From Candidatus Poribacteria bacterium (GTDB lineage: Bacteria; Poribacteria; WGA-4E; WGA-3G), in NCBI GenBank assembly GCA_009845505.1, contig VXZL01000661.1, positions 1 through 17,934 of the forward strand: 17,934 nt of DNA, in the 5' to 3' direction. Position 1 is the first letter of the stretch, and every line of letters begins with the position of its first letter. The notes under the pieces were generated by a model. The model searched no databases. It was not told the DNA's origin and saw nothing but the letters and a program-made list of their open reading frames with translations. This document shows positions 1 to 7,150 of the stretch, piece by piece. The position numbers were made by a program, and so were the translations under genes.

Positions 1-325
1 ATGCTAAGATTCTTGGCGGTGCAAAACCAAAATTCTTTCCCACAAACATTTGACATATTTTATTTACATCCTCCTTCGGGGGTAGAAGATGTTTTAAACC
101 ACTATCAATTTCCTTTGCAATATGCCCCAACAGACTCGCCGCAGTTTGTAGGTTCGGATCATGCAGGATTTTCAGTCCATCCAGATAGAAAGCTGCCATC
201 CCCTCACCAATATTCTTCAGGTTCCGGTGAATTTCACGTTGCTCAGCATTTAATTCCGGTACACCGCTCATAACCTCGTTTAGCGGCTGCGATAAGTCCT
301 GATCTTCGCCAAACCCGTCGTTCAT
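1..325 (-). CDS. Hypothetical protein, 5' part only (runs off left edge)
   Basis: An open minus-strand frame starts at the ATG at 323-325 and continues without a stop to the window edge, giving about 108 residues of N-terminal sequence. It begins MNDGFGEDQD and contains a helical-looking stretch (LLGHIAKEIDSGLKHLL, roughly residues 67-83), with no signal peptide or membrane segment. A GGAGG lies 13 bases upstream and a purine-rich AAAGAAGA sits directly before the start; a four-codon reading frame begins between them and its TGA overlaps this ATG. I do not recognise the family. The plus-strand frame at 1-273 is its antisense shadow: the minus frame has better initiation signals and protein-like composition. 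The next gene upstream on the same strand ends at 537, leaving a 211-base gap with two hairpins. Confidence 0.6.
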   Translation of the reverse strand, partial: MNDGFGEDQDLSQPLNEVMSGVPELNAEQREIHRNLKNIGEGMAAFYLDGLKILHDPNLQTAASLLGHIAKEIDSGLKHLLPPKEDVNKICQMFVGKNFGFAPPRILA

Positions 326-410
326 TCTTCTTTCATATCCTCCAGTCTAAAATTCAATAATCACATATTAACACATTTCAACGCGAATGTCAAATCACTT
401 TTGCGACGCA

Positions 411-501
411 CATTCCGCCCCGCTGGGGCTTTATTCGACAGGGCACCATGGTACTATAAACATTTCGCCTCGCTGAGGCTAAAGAGCACTACTATAAACA
501 T
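411..501. repeat. Paired hairpin repeats with ACTATAAACAT boxes
   Basis: Two short stem-loops share the loop GCT and have 5-bp arms: GCCCC/GGGGC at 417-429 and GCCTC/GAGGC at 467-479, exactly 50 bases apart. The one difference in the left arm (C to T) is matched in the right arm (G to A), so pairing is kept. The box ACTATAAACAT occurs at 453-463, just before the second hairpin, and again at 491-501. This looks like a small family of intergenic stem-loop repeats between two minus-strand genes. Function is unknown; mRNA 3'-end protection or weak termination are possible. Confidence 0.6.
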
Positions 502-536
502 GAAAGTTTCACGCAAACACAAGAAACAGTGGGATA

Positions 537-1190
537 TTAAACCGCGCGCTCAATAGACCAATGCCGATCGGTGCTTTGGACGACAATTGCACCCGGCATG
601 TCCATCTGCGTCAGCATCTCATTGACTTCTGTGATCGTAAACGCTGCAAGGAAAGAGTCGTAGTACAACTTCTGTTGATGGGGGGTATCCTCGGCGGCAT
701 ACTTGTCAACAAACGCTTGGGCATCCGCGGGGGTTTCAGGACGGATGAGGTCGCGGATAAGAACGGGACCTTTAGGACACGCAACTCTGCCCATCTCTTT
801 GAGTGCTGTCATCGCATCGTGGATGTGATGCACAATGCTGTTAGAGATGAGTCCGTCAAAGGTATTGTCTGGGTAGGGTAGGATTTTGGCATCAACGAGT
901 TCAAGGGTTATCCGATCGGTGAGACCGGCATCTGCAATGTGGCGTTTTGCTATCTTCAGCATCTCTTCGGACAGGTCAATGGCGGTGATATGGATGTTTG
1001 GACAACGTTGCGCGAGTAGGATGGGAATCTGGGCGGGACCCGTGCCGACATCGAGAAAGTGTCCAGTGCTTGCACCGAGTGCGACAACACGGTCTACGAA
1101 AGCCTGATCAACCTCACCGTGTTCCATCGCATCGTATGCCTCGGCGGCTTCTTGGGTATCCATCACTTCCGGTTCTACAATTCGATTCAT
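537..1190 (-). CDS. Class I SAM-dependent methyltransferase
   Basis: This is a 217-residue class I (Rossmann-fold) methyltransferase. The glycine-rich motif I is LDVGTGPAQ at residues 46-54, followed by an acidic residue after the second strand (ITAIDLS, about 68-74), and a post-motif region with LPYPDNTFDGLISNSIVHHI (about 104-123) typical of ubiE-like small-molecule methyltransferases. The start is the ATG at 1188-1190, preceded by AGGAAAACAGAGA; the longer frame back to 1310 has no better initiation site and overlaps the preceding gene deeply. No membrane segment or extra domain is seen. The substrate cannot be inferred. It overlaps the 3' end of the upstream gene by 77 bases, so the two are probably cotranscribed. 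Confidence 0.85.
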   Translation of the reverse strand: MNRIVEPEVMDTQEAAEAYDAMEHGEVDQAFVDRVVALGASTGHFLDVGTGPAQIPILLAQRCPNIHITAIDLSEEMLKIAKRHIADAGLTDRITLELVDAKILPYPDNTFDGLISNSIVHHIHDAMTALKEMGRVACPKGPVLIRDLIRPETPADAQAFVDKYAAEDTPHQQKLYYDSFLAAFTITEVNEMLTQMDMPGAIVVQSTDRHWSIERAV

Positions 1191-1971
1191 TCTCTGTTTT
1201 CCTGATAAGTTCAGCGACAGTGAGTGCATTCTGACGGATCTGATCGGGTTGAAACTGCGTATACATTCCAACCGCCATCGCGTCCGTCGGTTTGATGTTT
1301 TCAAGCGCAAGTCGAAATGCCTCTCTCGGTTCGTTTCTGCCAGCGGCTAATACCTTTATAGCGATGACCGGCATCGGTATTGCTTGTATCGCTGTAAAGG
1401 CTGCATACCGATCGTTTGGTAGATACAGTTCTCTGTGTCTTGTATGATTATACAACGCACAGACATAAAAGTCAACATCGTATCCTTCGGAATAGCAATA
1501 CTTGAGTACCTGCGGATCGTGTGTGCCGAGTCCGACCGCACAACCGAGATCGCGGATGTATTTGAGGCTGTTGTGCAATGAATCGAGTCGTCCTTCTGCG
1601 TACAACTTATCAGTCGTTCCACCATGGTGATAGATCGCAAGCGGTTTATAGCCGGCAATAATCTGTAGATATTCGTTGAGGTCTGCGTATTCTGTGTCTT
1701 TGGGAGTCTGCGCAATCCACTGGATGGTGCCGCCTGCGTTCCAGTATTCGTTGAGAACGCGCATGATGTGTCTATCGGCGCGAGCGAGGACGGTATTAAT
1801 GCCATTCCGCTCTGCCTGCCGGAGATCCATTATAATTTGGATCGTTGTGTAGTAATCTATCATGGCTTGCGATGCCGCTGCGGAGCGGTGTGAGATGCCG
1901 CTATATGGATTGCCACCGATGATGAGCCGCGTCACGCGATGGGATGCAATGGAAATTGTTGGAAGTTTCAT
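1114..1971 (-). CDS. Conserved hypothetical protein, possibly TIM-barrel / aldo-keto-reductase-like
   Basis: A 285-residue soluble protein with alternating strand-helix sequence suggestive of a TIM barrel: VTRLIIGGNPYSGISH near the N-terminus, GINTVLARADRHI, IQWIAQTPKD, GCAVGLGTHDPQVLKYC and MPVIAIKVLAAGRNEP further on. It reads like a distant relative of aldo/keto-reductase barrels, but I cannot point to the usual Asp-Tyr-Lys-His catalytic set, so no reaction is assigned. The ATG at 1969-1971 lies only four bases after the stop of the lipoprotein gene, with no separate Shine-Dalgarno sequence, suggesting translational coupling. The last 25 or so codons run through the start of the methyltransferase gene and look unlike the rest (SNCRTGSDGYPRSRRG), which hints at a frameshifted tail. 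Confidence 0.65.
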   Translation of the reverse strand: MKLPTISIASHRVTRLIIGGNPYSGISHRSAAASQAMIDYYTTIQIIMDLRQAERNGINTVLARADRHIMRVLNEYWNAGGTIQWIAQTPKDTEYADLNEYLQIIAGYKPLAIYHHGGTTDKLYAEGRLDSLHNSLKYIRDLGCAVGLGTHDPQVLKYCYSEGYDVDFYVCALYNHTRHRELYLPNDRYAAFTAIQAIPMPVIAIKVLAAGRNEPREAFRLALENIKPTDAMAVGMYTQFQPDQIRQNALTVAELIRKTENESNCRTGSDGYPRSRRGIRCDGTR

Positions 1972-1975
1972 TGTC

Positions 1976-2431
1976 TTATTTTGTAGCGTTAAAGTCCGTT
2001 GAGGAAAACCTTGAGACTTGATCCCTTTTTGTGAGCGTTTTGTAAATTACACCCTTTGCGTCCGTATAAAACATAAGTTCATAGATATCATCTGTAGGCA
2101 GAACGGGTGCTGTCGCCTTGTTCAAAACCTTGGGAAACCGTTGAGAAAGGATGCTGTTATCTTGTGGCGTAAGAAATGCCTGTGCGGATATCTGCCACAT
2201 ATAGATGCGCGAGCCTGCATCGTCGTCACTAAGACCGTGCGGTGTACCCCACTTCTGAATCGCCTTTGAAATGGGACTCCCCATCAATGTTTCCATGGTT
2301 TGCTGTACTTTTTCATCTGGCGATAATGGTAACGACTCTGGTGGATCCATCAAAAATGCCGGTGCCGTACATCCTCCAACCAAGAGGCTTGCGATAAACA
2401 GAAAATATAAAGCGATTGTGAATCTGTTCAT
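1976..2431 (-). CDS. Small lipoprotein, BamE/SmpA-like short motif
   Basis: A 151-residue predicted lipoprotein: hydrophobic signal MNRFTIALYFLFIASL followed by a lipobox LVGGC with the lipidated cysteine at residue 21. The mature part contains EKVQQTMETLMG and ISKAIQKWGTPHGLSDDDAG, resembling the 'helix, then WG-P...DD.G..Y.W' pattern of small BamE/SmpA-type envelope lipoproteins, and ends with a strand-rich FYTDAKGVIYKT. The start ATG at 2429-2431 has AGGAG eight bases upstream; the longer frame to 2464 begins with a non-ATG codon inside that site. A broken paralog lies at 3083-3541, with an almost identical AGGAGTTTT-AAA leader. The gene is 29 bases after the neighbouring lipoprotein gene and 4 bases before the next one, so it is in an operon. 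The BamE comparison is weak. Confidence 0.75.
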   Translation of the reverse strand: MNRFTIALYFLFIASLLVGGCTAPAFLMDPPESLPLSPDEKVQQTMETLMGSPISKAIQKWGTPHGLSDDDAGSRIYMWQISAQAFLTPQDNSILSQRFPKVLNKATAPVLPTDDIYELMFYTDAKGVIYKTLTKRDQVSRFSSTDFNATK

Positions 2432-2460
2432 TTTTAAAACTCCTGTTACTTTGGTTTCTA

Positions 2461-3039
2461 TCACTGATACACCCGAATTTCTCGAATCACAACATCCTCA
2501 AAGGACACTTTAGTTTTACCAGTCAATGGTTCTCGTATGGTGTGCGCTAAATCACGATTGACATAGATACCAATTCTTAGCATCCGCGCGGGTCTGTCGA
2601 TGTCAATGCGTATCACGCCACCGTTTTCGGATCTGGCAATCTTATGACTTATCACTGGCTCAAAGAGAGGTGCTTTTTCATGCCCCATCTCTGTGGTCGA
2701 TGTTTCTACCGAAAGACGATAAATGTTTGAAACGGGATGCACCTCAATGTAAGCGACAGGTGTAAGCATGTCAAGTTGAATCAAGGCTTCAGTCTTATGT
2801 TTACCTTCCACCCAGTCGCCATATTGGAGACTGTACTTATAAGCAGGATTGTCCTTTTCAACAAAGCCTTTTACCTTCAGGAAGCCGGTTGTAGCGAGGT
2901 CGCCATCAACGAGTGATGGATATGTCTCACAGGATAGATGTGTAGCCGCTATTCGTTTTGGAAGTGGTGCACAGCCCGCCATGAGTAGACATACTCCGAT
3001 TGCTATACATACGCGCAAAGAATAGTCTCTACTTGACAT
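2461..3039 (-). CDS. Lipoprotein with discoidin-like beta-sandwich domain
   Basis: A 192-residue lipoprotein: signal MSSRDYSLRVCIAIGVCL then lipobox LMAGC, lipidated cysteine at residue 23. The mature region looks like a galactose-binding (F5/8 type C, discoidin-like) fold: LVDGDLATTG near residue 43, a strand pair ALIQLDMLTPVAYIEVHPV, a conserved-looking RPARMLRIGIYV and a closing VVIREIRVYQ at the very C-terminus. That order (DG.L.T, I.LD, I..I.V, IREI.VY) is the usual signature of the fold, which often binds carbohydrate. The ATG at 3037-3039 has GGAGG nine bases upstream. It is followed after 29 bases by the small lipoprotein gene and preceded by the broken paralog of that gene, so it belongs to an envelope lipoprotein cluster. 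Ligand unknown; the fold assignment is by eye. Confidence 0.75.
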   Translation of the reverse strand: MSSRDYSLRVCIAIGVCLLMAGCAPLPKRIAATHLSCETYPSLVDGDLATTGFLKVKGFVEKDNPAYKYSLQYGDWVEGKHKTEALIQLDMLTPVAYIEVHPVSNIYRLSVETSTTEMGHEKAPLFEPVISHKIARSENGGVIRIDIDRPARMLRIGIYVNRDLAHTIREPLTGKTKVSFEDVVIREIRVYQ

Positions 3040-3082
3040 GGATTTTTACCTCCGTTTCATGAGTAAATAGCCCTAAATACCG

Positions 3083-3541
3083 CTACTTCCATTTAAATTC
3101 GCTTGTTGGGTCATAATTCTTTTTTATCTCAGTTTTGGAAATCACACCGTCTGGACGCGTATAAAATGTGAGTTGGTAAGTGTAATCGGTTGATATATAT
3201 CTTCCACCGACTGCCCGCATGCCGCCAGGGTGATGTCGAGGATGAATCGGATGGTCTTGTCGGAGTTAGTAGCTCCGCGCCCGGCTTTCTTGCTTGGCTA
3301 AGAAACCGTGTACAGGTATTTCCCAGATATACGTTTGCCAGCCTGTTCCGTCATCACTCACTTCAGTCGGTGATCCCCATTTTTGAAGAGCCTTTGAGAT
3401 GTGTGTGTCCTTCCATACGGCTATCGTCTGCTGCATTTTCTCCTCTTGTGAGAGTTCAGATGTGTGCATTAAATGTGCCGGTGCCGTACAGCCCATGAAC
3501 AGAATACTTACTACGAACATAAATGGTGTGAGTCTGAACAT
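3083..3541 (-). pseudogene. Broken paralog of the 1976-2431 lipoprotein (in-frame TAA)
   Basis: The frame starts at the ATG at 3539-3541 with AGGAG eight bases upstream. It encodes a signal with lipobox LFMGC (cysteine at residue 18) and closely matches the intact lipoprotein at 1976-2431: both have CTAPA-LM after the signal, EKMQQT/EKVQQT and ISKALQKWGSP/ISKAIQKWGTP. An in-frame TAA at 3266-3268 ends translation after about 91 residues. The same frame then continues to a TAG at 3083-3085 and again matches the paralog (TDY.YQL.FYT..GVI.KT against TDD.YEL.FYT..GVI.KT). The segment between the two matching parts is about 11 residues longer than in the paralog and not similar, so it may have been rearranged as well. 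A short secreted product could still be made, but the native C-terminal third is lost. Confidence 0.7.
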
Positions 3542-3632
3542 TTTCAAAACTCCTACATGTAAAGCAAAACCAGTTGGTGCGTCAGAAATTAAAACGCACT
3601 TAATAGTTTCGGACTTGATTTTTGGCCAAATC

Positions 3633-4475
3633 TTATTCTTTAGGTTTCACATCTTCGTTGGTATAGGTGAGTTTCTTTGTTTTCCGCTCTAATTCATCTT
3701 TCCCTGTCCATGAGACTGTAAAACCGATAGAAGGCTCTTTGATAGGGTGTGGGACAGCAAATTCGACCATGTTGGTAATCGTCGTGACTTCACCAAAGCT
3801 TTCTGATGCGTGGTTAAAATATTTGGTGTCCGTTGGCCTAAGCGTAAAAAAAATACGGATAGCGTCAACACCAACAATTGAACTACCGGCGGGTGGAACT
3901 ACTTGCAGAATATCCGGCGGCGCATTCGCATCTCGATCTGTCTTGAATATCAACCCCTGCTTGCCATCTGCCCATGTGACGGTAAAGTCGATAAAACGCC
4001 CGGTAGGAGGTTGATTGATAGGAACTTCAACGGTGTTGCCTCTCACAACCGCCCTCTCAATATTATCCAAGTCCCCTGTTATTTTCACATGCGTCGGTCT
4101 ATTATCAAAATAGAGGACAACGGTATCAACGCCAAAAAGAGAGTATCCTTCTAATGGTTCTGACTTCACAAATTTAGCGGGCAATCCAGTTTGTGTTTCA
4201 ACACTGTCTCCTTCAATCGCATCCAGCGACTGAGTATCTTTTGGTGGTCACAAAATGGGGTTGTTCTGGAAGGGGCTTTCAAATCTTACTTGTATGGGTG
4301 TCCTACTGATTTTACCACTGTCACGTGTCCTGTAGATCCTTTTCGGAGACCTTGATGCTACAGACACAAAATCTATTTTGATAGGCTCATCGGTTTGGAC
4401 TTCGACCGTATTGTGATAGTCATAAGTGTAAAAGGCAAGCATACTCACGAGCCATATAATGAAGATTCTAAACAT
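3633..4475 (-). pseudogene. Membrane-anchored beta-repeat protein split by an in-frame TGA
   Basis: Two consecutive open stretches share one frame, separated only by a TGA at 4248-4250. The first (from the ATG at 4473-4475) has an N-terminal hydrophobic anchor or uncleaved signal, MFRIFIIWLVSMLAFYTY, then a basic linker. The second carries two similar strand-rich modules of about 75 residues, aligning as GVDTVVLYFDNRPT with GVDAIRIFFTLRPT, and as RFIDFTVTWADGK with PSIGFTVSWTGKD. These resemble immunoglobulin-like or Big-type repeats; the family is not recognised. No good start codon with a ribosome binding site follows the TGA, so the downstream half would lack its export signal. TGA is an ordinary stop for other genes here, so recoding is unlikely. 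It is the first gene of the lipoprotein cluster. Pseudogene or base-call error are the two options. Confidence 0.6.
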
Positions 4476-4656
4476 GTGAATTAGATTTCCTTTCAAGTCC
4501 AAAACTACTTGTTGCGAATTAAAATATGCTACACTGGAGGATTAATAAGCAATTTACGTGCCAAATTAAAGTATAAGACAGAATGTAGAGATATTACGGA
4601 TTTAGTGGGTTTAACAGGGGGATTCGCTGCACAAAATAGGGCAAAGGGAAGTCTAA

Positions 4657-4674
4657 CTGCACGGATTTGTGCAG
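4657..4674. repeat. Short perfect hairpin in a gene-free stretch
   Basis: CTGCAC and GTGCAG are perfect 6-bp arms around a 6-base loop. It lies in 4503-4734, a 232-base gap between two minus-strand loci in which I see no convincing gene. The plus-strand frame at 4509-4730 starts with TTG, has no ribosome binding site and no recognisable content. Confidence 0.35.
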
Positions 4675-4701
4675 ACGCGGATAGGAAAAAGAAAGGGGTA
4701 T

Positions 4702-4726
4702 GGGACAGCAGGGGTGGTGCTGTCCC
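4702..4726 (-). terminator. Probable intrinsic terminator for the 4735-4923 locus
   Basis: GGGACAGCA and TGCTGTCCC form a perfect 9-bp stem around a 7-base loop, starting 8 bases past the TAG of the minus-strand reading frame at 4735. Read on the minus strand, the stem is followed within a few bases by a pyrimidine-rich CCCCTTTCTTTTT tract, as expected of a Rho-independent terminator, although the T run is not perfect. Confidence 0.65.
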
Positions 4727-4734
4727 GTGATAAA

Positions 4735-4923
4735 CTAACGAATGGCGATCGGATTGCCGGGAGAACCTGTTGCACCTTTGAGGCGGAGTGGCGCGAAACT
4801 GAAGGCAAATTCGTAAACCTCTGCTGCCCCTAATTCCTCAATTATCACTGCACTGTAGCGCGGCGTTCCGAAGACAAGCGGAAACAAAATAAAATGCTGG
4901 TGTTTTTTCGGTTTTGTGAGCAT
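4735..4923 (-). pseudogene. C-terminal stump of a cyclase / kynurenine-formamidase-family protein
   Basis: A 62-residue frame. Its second half, AAEVYEFAFSFAPLRLKG followed by ATGSPGNPIAI, resembles the extreme C-terminus of cyclase-family hydrolases (kynurenine formamidase-like), which end with a strand pair and a GATGSP-type motif. Those proteins are normally 200-300 residues long and carry the metal-binding HxGTHxDxPxH motif toward the N-terminus; none of that is present. The ATG at 4921-4923 nevertheless has a strong AGGAGG six bases upstream and a terminator-like hairpin follows the stop. Either an internal deletion fused an original start region to the tail, or a small orphan protein is still made. 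The family call rests on the C-terminal motif alone. Confidence 0.5.
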
Positions 4924-4943
4924 AATTGCCTCCTGAGATAGTA

Positions 4944-5060
4944 GTCAGCAGTCAAGGCGGATTTTTTTAAAATCCTTTCAGCATTGTCCCGCAAGCCTCT
5001 ATAGCCTTGTGCCGTTTAAAAGGTTAATTCTAAGCGAAGGCCTCTTAACTGATTGCTGAC
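4944..5060. repeat. Imperfect inverted repeat upstream of the transporter gene (MITE-like relic?)
   Basis: GTCAGCAGTCA at 4944-4954 pairs with TGATTGCTGAC at 5050-5060 (10 of 11 positions). Between them is a gene-free, AT-rich stretch holding a perfect 7-bp hairpin (GGATTTT/AAAATCC, 4959-4975). The arrangement resembles a worn miniature inverted-repeat element, but the arms are short and no target duplication is evident. Confidence 0.3.
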
Positions 5061-5111
5061 AGCCATTAACGAATAGACACAGATTCTATACCTACAAAGA
5101 CGAAAGGTCCT

Positions 5112-6002
5112 ATGGCTTTTACTTCAATTGCCTTAATTCTGCTATCAGCATTTTGCCACGCTTTATGGAATTTCTATAGCAAATCCAGTAGAGATACACG
5201 CATCCTCTTTTTTTGGTGTGGATTTTATACCATAGTCATAGCGTTTGTTGCCTTTGGTATCAAGCAACCGATAATTCCAAAATCCCTATGGGTCTATATT
5301 GTGAGTTCCGCACTGGTTCATCTGTTATACCGTCTGTTTTTGACGCACGCTTATACCGTTGGCGAGATTTCGTTTATTTATCCAATTACACGTGCTGCGC
5401 CTGCCTTTTTGCCATTCTTTGCCTTTCTTTTCCTAAAGGAACGAATTTCCGCGCAAGGCTCGATAGGTATCTTATGTGTAATAGCCTCTATACTACTCTA
5501 TCAACAACGTGAAGCCCGTATCCAGTTCAAAGCGTTTTTTCGCTTCCTTCGCGAACCCGATGCACTTTGGGCTTATGCAACACTGGCGAGCGTTATTGGA
5601 TACTCACTGATAGACAAGCAAGGGATGTCCGAATTCCATCGCTATTCGACAGATGCACCCTTGTGGCGAGCCGTAACCTACTATTTAATGGAAAACAGTA
5701 TCTCGCAAACCTTTTACAGTTTGACCTGCCTCGTCCGATTTCCACACAAGCGAATTGTCCAGATTGGACGAACGGAATGGAAGCGCGCCCTCGCTATCGT
5801 TGGACTTTCGTTAACCTCCTATTCGCTTATCCTCTATGTCTTGATGACAGAGAAAGTCAGCTACGTAACCGCGGTTCGGCAGTGTTCTGTCATTTTCGTT
5901 GTTTTGCTCGGTGGGTACGCCTTGAAAGAGACCTATACACAACGCCGATTTATTGCCGCTGTTGTGATGGTATTGGGCATTTTTTTGATTGCATATCAGT
6001 AG
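5112..6002 (+). CDS. DMT-superfamily (EamA-like) membrane transporter
   Basis: A 296-residue, very hydrophobic protein with about ten predicted membrane segments, the usual size and layout of drug/metabolite transporters made of two EamA repeats. Typical features are the start MAFTSIALILLSAFCHALWN (first helix with the small-residue AxxHAxWN pattern), the ISFIYPITRAAPAFLPFFAF helix followed by LFLKERISAQGSIGILCVI at the end of repeat one, and the matching AVRQCSVIFVVLLGGYALKE with a final GIFLIAYQ at the end of repeat two. It would sit in the inner membrane and move a small metabolite in or out; the substrate is not predictable. The ATG has AAAGG five bases upstream. It is the only plus-strand gene in the left part of the window and converges on the dehydrogenase gene at 6115. 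Confidence 0.88.
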   Translation: MAFTSIALILLSAFCHALWNFYSKSSRDTRILFFWCGFYTIVIAFVAFGIKQPIIPKSLWVYIVSSALVHLLYRLFLTHAYTVGEISFIYPITRAAPAFLPFFAFLFLKERISAQGSIGILCVIASILLYQQREARIQFKAFFRFLREPDALWAYATLASVIGYSLIDKQGMSEFHRYSTDAPLWRAVTYYLMENSISQTFYSLTCLVRFPHKRIVQIGRTEWKRALAIVGLSLTSYSLILYVLMTEKVSYVTAVRQCSVIFVVLLGGYALKETYTQRRFIAAVVMVLGIFLIAYQ

Positions 6003-6008
6003 TCTAAA

Positions 6009-6056
6009 GGAAGGATGGCAGATAACGGTGCTTTCCACTCACACTTCCATCCTTCC
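6009..6056. terminator. Large inverted repeat between convergent genes
   Basis: GGAAGGATGG at 6009-6018 and CCATCCTTCC at 6047-6056 are perfect 10-bp arms around a 28-base loop, starting 7 bases after the transporter stop and lying between it and the end of the convergent dehydrogenase gene. No T tract follows on either side, so a bidirectional transcript-end hairpin is more likely than a classical intrinsic terminator. Confidence 0.5.
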
Positions 6057-6114
6057 AATCTTCCGATTGCCTCAGTAACAGGAGCAATTTCGCGTAGGTC
6101 CTAACGGACAAAGA

Positions 6115-7089
6115 CTACCCAAAGGACACCCCTAATTTGACGCTCCGTTCAGGATGGTTGTCCATCTCTATGTAAGCCTCGACTGAATCTTCAAATGGTA
6201 CAACGGGATCAACAACATTTTCACAGTCAAATCGTCCTTCAGCAAGCCACTTCCAGCAGGTATCAATAATACGCTTGAAATTCCAACGTGGATGATCGCG
6301 GTTCGGATCGCTGTTGGCGCGCGCAAAGATTATGTTCGGAATGTTGACGTGCGCGACGGCACCGAGGTCAAGTCCGCCTGTACATGCTTTCGCGCGTCCG
6401 GCGTAGACGATTGTTCCCTCAAAGGTGACCGAGCGGAGAGCATCATCGAGTGCCTCATAGATTGCACTGGTTTCTACAGCCACATCAACGCCAAGCCTGC
6501 CGGTCGCTTCTTTAAGCACTTCGCCAGTATTACAGGCAGTTGGGTCGATGACAAGTTCCGCACCAGTTTTTGCAGCGACTTTCCGCCGTCTTTCAATCGG
6601 ATCTACGGCAGCGACGAAATCCGCACCCGCAATCCGTGCCATCTGCACCGTCATCAACCCGATTGCACCAAGCCCGAAGACAGCAACCCGCTCGCCAACA
6701 CGCACTTTTCCATCCCGAATCGCAGACATCGCGAAGTGCGCTGGGTCGTAACAGACGGCTTCCTTCCACGTCATCTGGTCGTGCAGCTTGAGCACCCGTT
6801 TTGCGTCCCATGTGTGCGTTTCCTTGAGATGCCCGTGGCTGGTCACGCGTTCCCCAATCTCGAAACCTTCAACCTCGTCCCCGATTTCAATGATTTTCCC
6901 GACACACATATTCCCAAGTCGCAATGGAAAACTTGCGTTGTTGTATCCGTAGTACGCTGTCAATTCGGTGCCGCGTTTGGGCGCGCCGAATTCGACTTGG
7001 ACGCGAACGCTATCTGCCGGAACCGGTCCGTCCTCATATTCTCTCAAAACGGGTTGCCGAGGGGCAACCGCGACTAATTCCCTTGGCAT
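6115..7089 (-). CDS. MDR-family oxidoreductase lacking zinc ligands
   Basis: A 324-residue medium-chain dehydrogenase/reductase. The N-terminal GroES-like part has VEFGAPKRGTELTAYYG where zinc alcohol dehydrogenases have a catalytic cysteine (CGTD type), so the catalytic zinc ligand appears to be missing. The four-cysteine structural zinc lobe is also absent. The Rossmann part shows GERVAVFGLGAIGLMTVQMA with GxGxxG at residues 139-144, then a strand ending VAAVDPIERR, where the acidic residue is the usual NAD ribose contact. It probably acts as an NAD(P)-dependent oxidoreductase on a small polar substrate. The ATG at 7087-7089 has AAGGAGA just upstream; a longer frame to 7116 would start with GTG and absorb that site. 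It lies 61 bases downstream of the PHP-domain gene on the same strand, so the two may be cotranscribed. Confidence 0.85.
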   Translation of the reverse strand: MPRELVAVAPRQPVLREYEDGPVPADSVRVQVEFGAPKRGTELTAYYGYNNASFPLRLGNMCVGKIIEIGDEVEGFEIGERVTSHGHLKETHTWDAKRVLKLHDQMTWKEAVCYDPAHFAMSAIRDGKVRVGERVAVFGLGAIGLMTVQMARIAGADFVAAVDPIERRRKVAAKTGAELVIDPTACNTGEVLKEATGRLGVDVAVETSAIYEALDDALRSVTFEGTIVYAGRAKACTGGLDLGAVAHVNIPNIIFARANSDPNRDHPRWNFKRIIDTCWKWLAEGRFDCENVVDPVVPFEDSVEAYIEMDNHPERSVKLGVSFG

Positions 7090-7150
7090 GCTTGTCTCCT
7101 TAAGAGTAGTAGGCACACTCTGTGTGCCGTAAACTGAAAACGGTTCTTAA

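Noticed and set aside
1..273. Plus-strand 90-residue frame at the left edge
   Set aside because: It is antisense to a minus-strand frame (start at 325) that has better initiation signals and more protein-like content.
411..501. CRISPR-like array suggested by 50-bp spaced repeats
   Set aside because: There are only two units, the repeats are 13-base hairpins that differ from one another, and no cas genes are present.
561..1234. Several plus-strand frames over the methyltransferase
   Set aside because: They are shadows of a clearly recognisable minus-strand enzyme and have no ribosome binding sites or family features.
4248..4250. Selenocysteine or other UGA recoding in the beta-repeat protein
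   Set aside because: TGA ends other genes normally here (1114, 2461, 17302), no SECIS-like hairpin is evident just after it, and comparable interruptions nearby are TAA.
4509..4730. Plus-strand 73-residue frame
   Set aside because: It starts with TTG, lacks a ribosome binding site, contains two hairpins and resembles no protein I know.
6292..7077. Plus-strand 261-residue frame
   Set aside because: It is antisense to the MDR dehydrogenase, which has clear motifs and a good start; long antisense frames follow from codon bias.
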